A stretch of 64,000 nt of DNA, from assembly GCA_030737835.1 (NCBI GenBank), contig JAUJYN010000046.1, positions 482,592-546,591 of the forward strand, written 5' to 3'. The notes beneath the pieces are model-generated. The model did no database searches and was not told the DNA's origin. It saw only the letters and a program-made list of their open reading frames with translations. How positions within the stretch are numbered: the first letter of the stretch is position 1; each line of letters starts with the position of its first letter. The position numbers and the translations under genes are program-made. This document shows positions 59,539 to 64,000 of the stretch, one piece after another. This DNA is from Acorus gramineus (Eukaryota > Streptophyta > Magnoliopsida > Acorales > Acoraceae).

Positions 59539-61790
59539 TTGGTGATTGTTCCCCCTAGTTGAATGATTTATCAGTGTTTTCTTTGGTTTGATAATTGCCT
59601 TGGCGTAATTGGAAATGTTTATTTTTTTTTGGGTTTTCAGTTCCGATTGGTATCCGGATTTTCATTTGTTACTGGTTGGTGGTGGATTAGCTATGGATAA
59701 TTATAACCCTTTTGGTGTGATAGGGACACCTTGGGTGAGCTTAAGAAGTCTCACCTCCCCATTGGTTATTTTTTTCCTTTTATTGAATAGTTGGGTAAGC
59801 TTAGCTTAAGTTCACCTCCCTTATTAGCTTCACCACTATATAAACCCCCCTTCAAGTGACTTTATCTCACTAAAACCCTCATTTTCTACTACTCTTTCTC
59901 TCTCTTTTGTGGCTGTCTCAGCTGATCCTTGTTGAGAGGGTTTGGTAGGGGTGTTTGTGAAATCATTTTTTTGGTGGATCATTGTTGGGGGAAATGTGGG
60001 TTGTTCAGGTATGTTGAATAGCTTGTGTATGCTTGTATTAAGTTACTCTCCCTTCCTAACCCTTCCTTCCCATCTCTGTTTGCTCTGTTTTTGTGTTGAT
60101 CAGCTGTGGTTAGTTGTGGAGAAAGTGATTATGGTGATGGGAGACTTGTTTAATGCTTAAAGAGGTATGGCAGATCTCTGTCTTCTTGAAATCCTTGTAA
60201 TACTAGTACCTAGAGTCATATTCTGAGGTTCAGGTCTTCATGTTCCATGATCATGCTGATGTCTAGATTCTATGCATGAAATTTGGGGTTAAAATGTTAT
60301 CTGTGTTGGAAGTTATGAGTCAATCTCTAAGGACTGTCCAGATTCGCGTGTGAAATGACCAGCTTCTGAAACTAATTTATTTCTAGCAGTTAGAAGCTTA
60401 ATTAGACTCCGATGTCTTCATGGATTATGATCCTCACATGTGAATGAATGTGTAAATTATTTCAGAATTTTTGGACGTGTACTTGGTTCTGGAGTGAAGA
60501 TAGTTCATGGATGTTTGGGGTAGACGAGCCAGTTCTGGCATGTGTGAGTTTTTATGCTATTATGCATGCTGTGATCTATATCTGGAGTTGGTGCCCTGAT
60601 GATATATGCTTGTTTATGTGTCAGGAGTTATCATATTCAATTTTAGCACCATTGGTTGTAGGATCTAGAAGTTATCGATTTTCTTGCAAGTTTGTGCTGT
60701 GGTGGGAGTGCGTCGTGCTCTTCCCACTCCCGCCTTGCTCGCTATCCCACATTAACTCCTCGTGGATTGAGCGAGTGACGATTCGGTATTGGTGAGTGGT
60801 CCGACCCATGCAATAGAAGTAATAATAGCATGCTTGTTAGGCACTATAGTGTATTTTATGCAATGGGATGATATTATAGAGAACTTTTGGGTTGTATTGC
60901 TTGTTTATGATGATGGATGTGCTATGTAGGATTAAATACCATGTTCTAGGATCATTTGTACATACTTATTGATATGCTCCTTCGAGTTAGCTATAATTCT
61001 TGCCTCTACTTGTCCTTACACCCTGTTTGCACGTTTGGTGGGTGCTTAATTACCTCATGCTCATAGTAATTACTTTATACCCTTTTTTTTTAAGATAGAT
61101 GGGTGTATGACTAGTTTATAAGGTCATAATTAACATTAGTAAGTGTGGAGTGTATCACCCCGACGTCATTGTGCGTTGAAGCTACCCAGCGTCGGAGCTA
61201 CCCTGTGAGGTGCCTCCCCGTGACTGGTACCGTCGTGGGCAGGCTGCCAGGGAGAGGGCTACCTGGGAGAGGGCTACCGGATGACGTGGAGTGATTGTGG
61301 AGTATTTGTTGACAACTTGTTGTAAGTGTTGGCTATGTATTATCTTCATTGTGTGGTGGTTGACTATTCACTGAGCTTTTAGCTCATCCCTCGTTTTCCT
61401 TTGTTTCTCTCCAGTGGAGGCAGAACAGGTCACGAAGGCGGAGCTCCCATGAGGTGTTTCTTGGCTGCCTGTGTTACGTCCGTCTTTTGAGATTAGCGAG
61501 TGATTTTGTCAGCAGTCTTGTTGTTTTTGTATGTATTTCTTTTTGTGCATGGGCACATGATGTATGCATTCTCTTTGTTGATCAGACTTGGCTCACACAG
61601 GACAGTGATTGTATACCCTCTGTCTGTAATGATATTTTTGGTTACAGACTTGTTTATATTATGCTTCTGCTTCCCAGTCTAGTCTTGCTCTACCAGTCCT
61701 TATATGTGGTTATCTTGTTAGCCTCCTGTATGATATTCTGATATGACTATTATTGTTACAAACTGGGGATGGCCGCTCCGGGGTGTAACA
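59468..61790 (+). repeat. 5' LTR of element C
   Basis: From TGTTAAGTTTGTGTCATT to ...CCGGGGTGTAACA. An (ATT)n microsatellite lies at about 59505-59537 and a TATA box CTATATAAACC at about 59836. It has no large GC tract. The donor TTG/GTGAGTGG (60791/60792), the block CACTGAGCTTTTAGCTCA (about 61372) and TGGCTCACACAGGACA (about 61589) are shared with the other LTRs. The 5' limit is inferred from homology only. Confidence 0.7.
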
Positions 61791-61794
61791 AAGT

Positions 61795-61807
61795 TGGTAT
61801 CAGAGCC
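61795..61807 (+). other. Primer-binding site of element C
   Basis: TGGTATCAGAGCC, four bases after the LTR end. Confidence 0.9.
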
Positions 61808-61903
61808 TAGTCCTGTCTGAGCCTAAGTCGGGTCATGTAGTTGAGTCGTAGGATTCCTATTTGAGTATTCTGATCCTAGTGCCTTGCTTTATAGGTTGCT
61901 GAC

Positions 61904-62214
61904 ATGGCTCCTCGTGTCAAGAGACGTGGACGTGGTCGCCCCAGAGCTTCCGGAGCTTCTGGTCCTGTTGATGGAGCTAGGTCAGATGCGGGGTCCTCTG
62001 CCTTGGGGCCAAGGCCTGAGCCGGAGCCTCCTGCTTGGGAGCATGCCTTCGCTCGCCTCGCTGATATGTTACAGACTCAATCGAGGGCGTTGGAGGAGCA
62101 GTTCCGTGAGATTAGGGCACTGCGTGAGGCTCGCCAGGCGGCTCCGCAGATGCCGGCTGTGCCAGACCCACCGATTGTGCCTGAGTTGCCGAGGGATCAT
62201 GTGGAAATTCCTGT
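61904..62214 (+). pseudogene. gag: N-terminal gag fragment of element C
   Basis: ATG 61904 opens about 103 codons: a basic Arg/Gly N-terminus (MAPRVKRRGRGRPRASG), the shared PPAWEHAFARLADML motif found in B1 Gag ([15 protein letters not shown]), a helical stretch and a Pro/Val-rich segment. The frame is intact until the B5 LTR begins at 62215. An acceptor-like GCTTTATAG lies 9 nt before the ATG. The capsid core, zinc knuckle and pol are not in this piece. Confidence 0.85.
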
Positions 62215-64000
62215 TGTTATATATGTGTCACTTTTAACCTTCTGGTAACCGTTGGGACATTCTGGCAGTTTTTCGATTTTTTTCATTTTTCGATCAGAAC
62301 CGCTAAAATTTCAGGCTGTTAGCTATCGCCCTGAGATTGAGGGCTCCGATTGAAAATGTAACTGCATATTATGTGTCCTGGTGCCATTCCAAGCCTCTCA
62401 CAAAAATTTCATCAAATTCCGGTAACGTTTCTAAAATTTCGCTGTTCCGTGGCGTATCCGGGTTTTGACCGAGCGAGAAGTCATTGGGAGAGTTGACTTG
62501 GTCAAAGTGGGCCCATGACTTGGTCAACCCTTTTTTTTTGTGTGGTTGGGTTGACCCAAGTCAAAGCCACTTAAACTCTTTAATCAAGCTTAAAACCCTA
62601 ATTAACCTTGATTACCCTAATCTAAGTGTGGTTTGACTTAATTAAGTGAGCAAAAAGTGTTGCCATGCACTATTCATCATCTTCTCAAATTGCTTTCTCT
62701 CTCTTTTCAAGCTTTTGAGCCCCCTAGAGTTCTCAAAGCTTGAAACCTAAATCATAGAAAGTGTAGATCCGATCCCGATCTACACCCCGGTGTTCTCGGA
62801 TTCGAATTCCGAGAAGTTTGGCCCCTTCATCCCCCCTCTTTTCTCCCCTGATTTGGGCCATTTCGAGGGCCAAGGGAGATCCTGGCGTTGGAGGCCTTTG
62901 GGGAGAGGTTTCGGTGCGCGGAGGGCAACCTAGCATCCTTGCTTCCCCTTGGTAAGCCCTTTTTCCTCTCATTCCTTGCATAGATGTTTGTTAGGATGAT
63001 GGTTTTGGTGTTGGGAGGCGGTCGGTGGCTGTGGGTGGCTGTCGGAGGTGGTTGGGGGCCGTCGGAGGCCATGGGTGGCCGGTGGTTGGTGGTGGAGGTG
63101 CTCGAGCAAGGTGTTAGGCAGTCCCGGGCAGGATGCCAGGGCTGGCAGGGCTGTTCCGGGCGGGTAGCAGGGCTGGCAGCGGGCACAGCAGGCAGTGCAC
63201 CAGATTGCCGGGTGCGCGAGCGCGTGCGCATGGGCGCACGCGCGGGCGTGCGCTCGGGGGGTGTAGGGGGAGGCGTGCTGGGTAGGAGGTGCTCGGGCAT
63301 CAGGCGGGCAGTGCCGGGCGTGCAGGCGAGCGGTGCTCGGGCCACTCGGCGATGCGCGCAGGCAAGTAGCGCGGGCAGGCTGCGCGCCTGCTGCCAGGCG
63401 CGCTGGGCGCGTGTTGCGCGGGCGTGCGCGTGGGTGCTGGGTGAGGGTCCCGGGTGCTGGGCGCTGGGCGTTGGGTTGCGGATGCTGGGGGTGCCAGGCG
63501 AGGGCGCTGGGCAGAGGCGCAGGCGTGCGCGCGGGGCGCTGGGCAGAGGCGCAGGCGTGCGCGCGGTGAGGTGAGCAGTGGGTGCGAGCGGGCGGGTGCG
63601 CGTGCGGGGCGCTGCGCTGGGGCGCAGTGCACCCGGGGCTAGGCGAGCTGCTGGTCGAGTGGGTGGTGCGCGCCGGGTGCGCGCGGAGCGGGGCAAGGGC
63701 AGCGGAGGTGCGAGCGGGGCGTGTGGTGTGCGCGCGGGTTGCTGCGTTGGGGCGCAGTGGACGCGCGGTGCACCCGGGAGGCTCGGCGGCGTGTCCAGGC
63801 GGCGGGCAGGGGCCCGGCGGTGCGCCTGGGTGCACGGGCTGAGGTGCGGCGGTGCATCCGGGGGCGGGTGGCCGTGCGAGTGGTTGCCGGGAGTGCGGGA
63901 GTGAGTCGGGATGCTCGGGCTAACGTGCGTACGGGCCGTATGTACGTTTGCCCGAGTGTTGGGTACTTTTAGAGTGTTTTGTGTATTTTGGGGTATTTGT
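62215..64000 (+). mobile_element. Tekay-type LTR, subfamily B, copy B5, cut by the window end
   Basis: Starts TGTTATATATGTGTCACT inside the gag of element C and runs past 64000. U3 has six W-box cores (62465-62567). Donor CTTG/GTAAGC at about 62952. The GC tract (about 63100-63960) reaches the edge, so the micro-exon would lie beyond it. Solo or full-length status cannot be told. ORFs on both strands at 62827-63972 are GC-tract artefacts. Confidence 0.8.

Larger units (their letters stand above)
59468..62214 (+). mobile_element. Ty3/gypsy element C, 5' end only
   Basis: 5' LTR (59468-61790), PBS, and the start of gag, which is cut at 62215 by the B5 LTR. Any remaining gag-pol and 3' LTR lie beyond the window. 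The PBS and gag start are related to B1 and P but clearly a different subfamily (MAPRVKRRGRGRPR). Confidence 0.75.

Overview
This window is angiosperm nuclear DNA from a gene-poor, repeat-rich (probably heterochromatic) region. The evidence is the mix of elements: a hAT transposon with 8-bp target-site duplications (TSDs), a tRNA-derived SINE, a Ty1/copia remnant, a Tat-type Ty3/gypsy remnant with an antisense ORF, and many Tekay/Del-type Ty3/gypsy chromovirus copies primed by initiator Met-tRNA. I found no intact host gene. The only hint of one is a possible minus-strand 5' leader at the left edge (1-975). Species cannot be named from the sequence.

Layout. 1-4683: left flank, then a dead full-length hAT element (1163-4675; TSD CTTGAAAA). 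4684-11667: AT-rich DNA with a diverged tandem array, a SINE (8545-8761) and a non-coding element with long inverted ends (9214-10560) set between ~150-bp direct repeats. 11668-~20870: 3' part of a Tat-type gypsy element (integrase end, 3'-UTR minisatellite, antisense ORF, polypurine tract, 3' LTR), broken by a 1.2-kb solo LTR and a 3.5-kb Tekay solo LTR (A1). ~20871-58298: a decayed copia element that has absorbed another Tekay solo LTR (A2), an LTR-like insert, an almost complete Tekay element on the minus strand (B1, 28665-38446, TSD ACAAA) and, inside the copia 3' LTR, a third A-type solo LTR (A3, 39468-58213, TSD AAATA). A3 itself holds a B-type LTR (B2) that holds a rearranged Tekay element (P, 42875-52949), plus a separate solo LTR (S4, 53527-56249, TSD GGAAC). 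58784-64000: a Tat-like LTR, then the 5' end of a further gypsy element (C) whose gag is cut by another B-type LTR (B5) running off the window.

The most interesting signal lies in the Tekay LTRs. On the element sense strand, every subfamily with a long enough copy shows the same ordered splice signals: a donor (CCAAG/GTGAGC or CTTG/GTAAGC), a 0.4-0.8-kb GC-rich alternating purine-pyrimidine tract, an acceptor (TTGCAG), a micro-exon of constant length (36 nt in B/P/S4, 39 nt in A), a second donor (GGTGAGTGG), and, beyond the LTR and PBS, an acceptor 9-10 nt before the gag ATG. This predicts a spliced leader mRNA that lacks the PBS, separate from the unspliced genomic RNA. In B1 a 1.1-kb deletion removed exactly the GC tract and micro-exon from the 5' LTR but left them in the 3' LTR.

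The large ORFs rich in Arg/Ala/His/Pro that overlap on both strands in these LTRs are by-products of the GC tracts. The only near-intact protein is the B1 Gag-Pol (31687-36479, minus), broken by one TGA and one single-base deletion.
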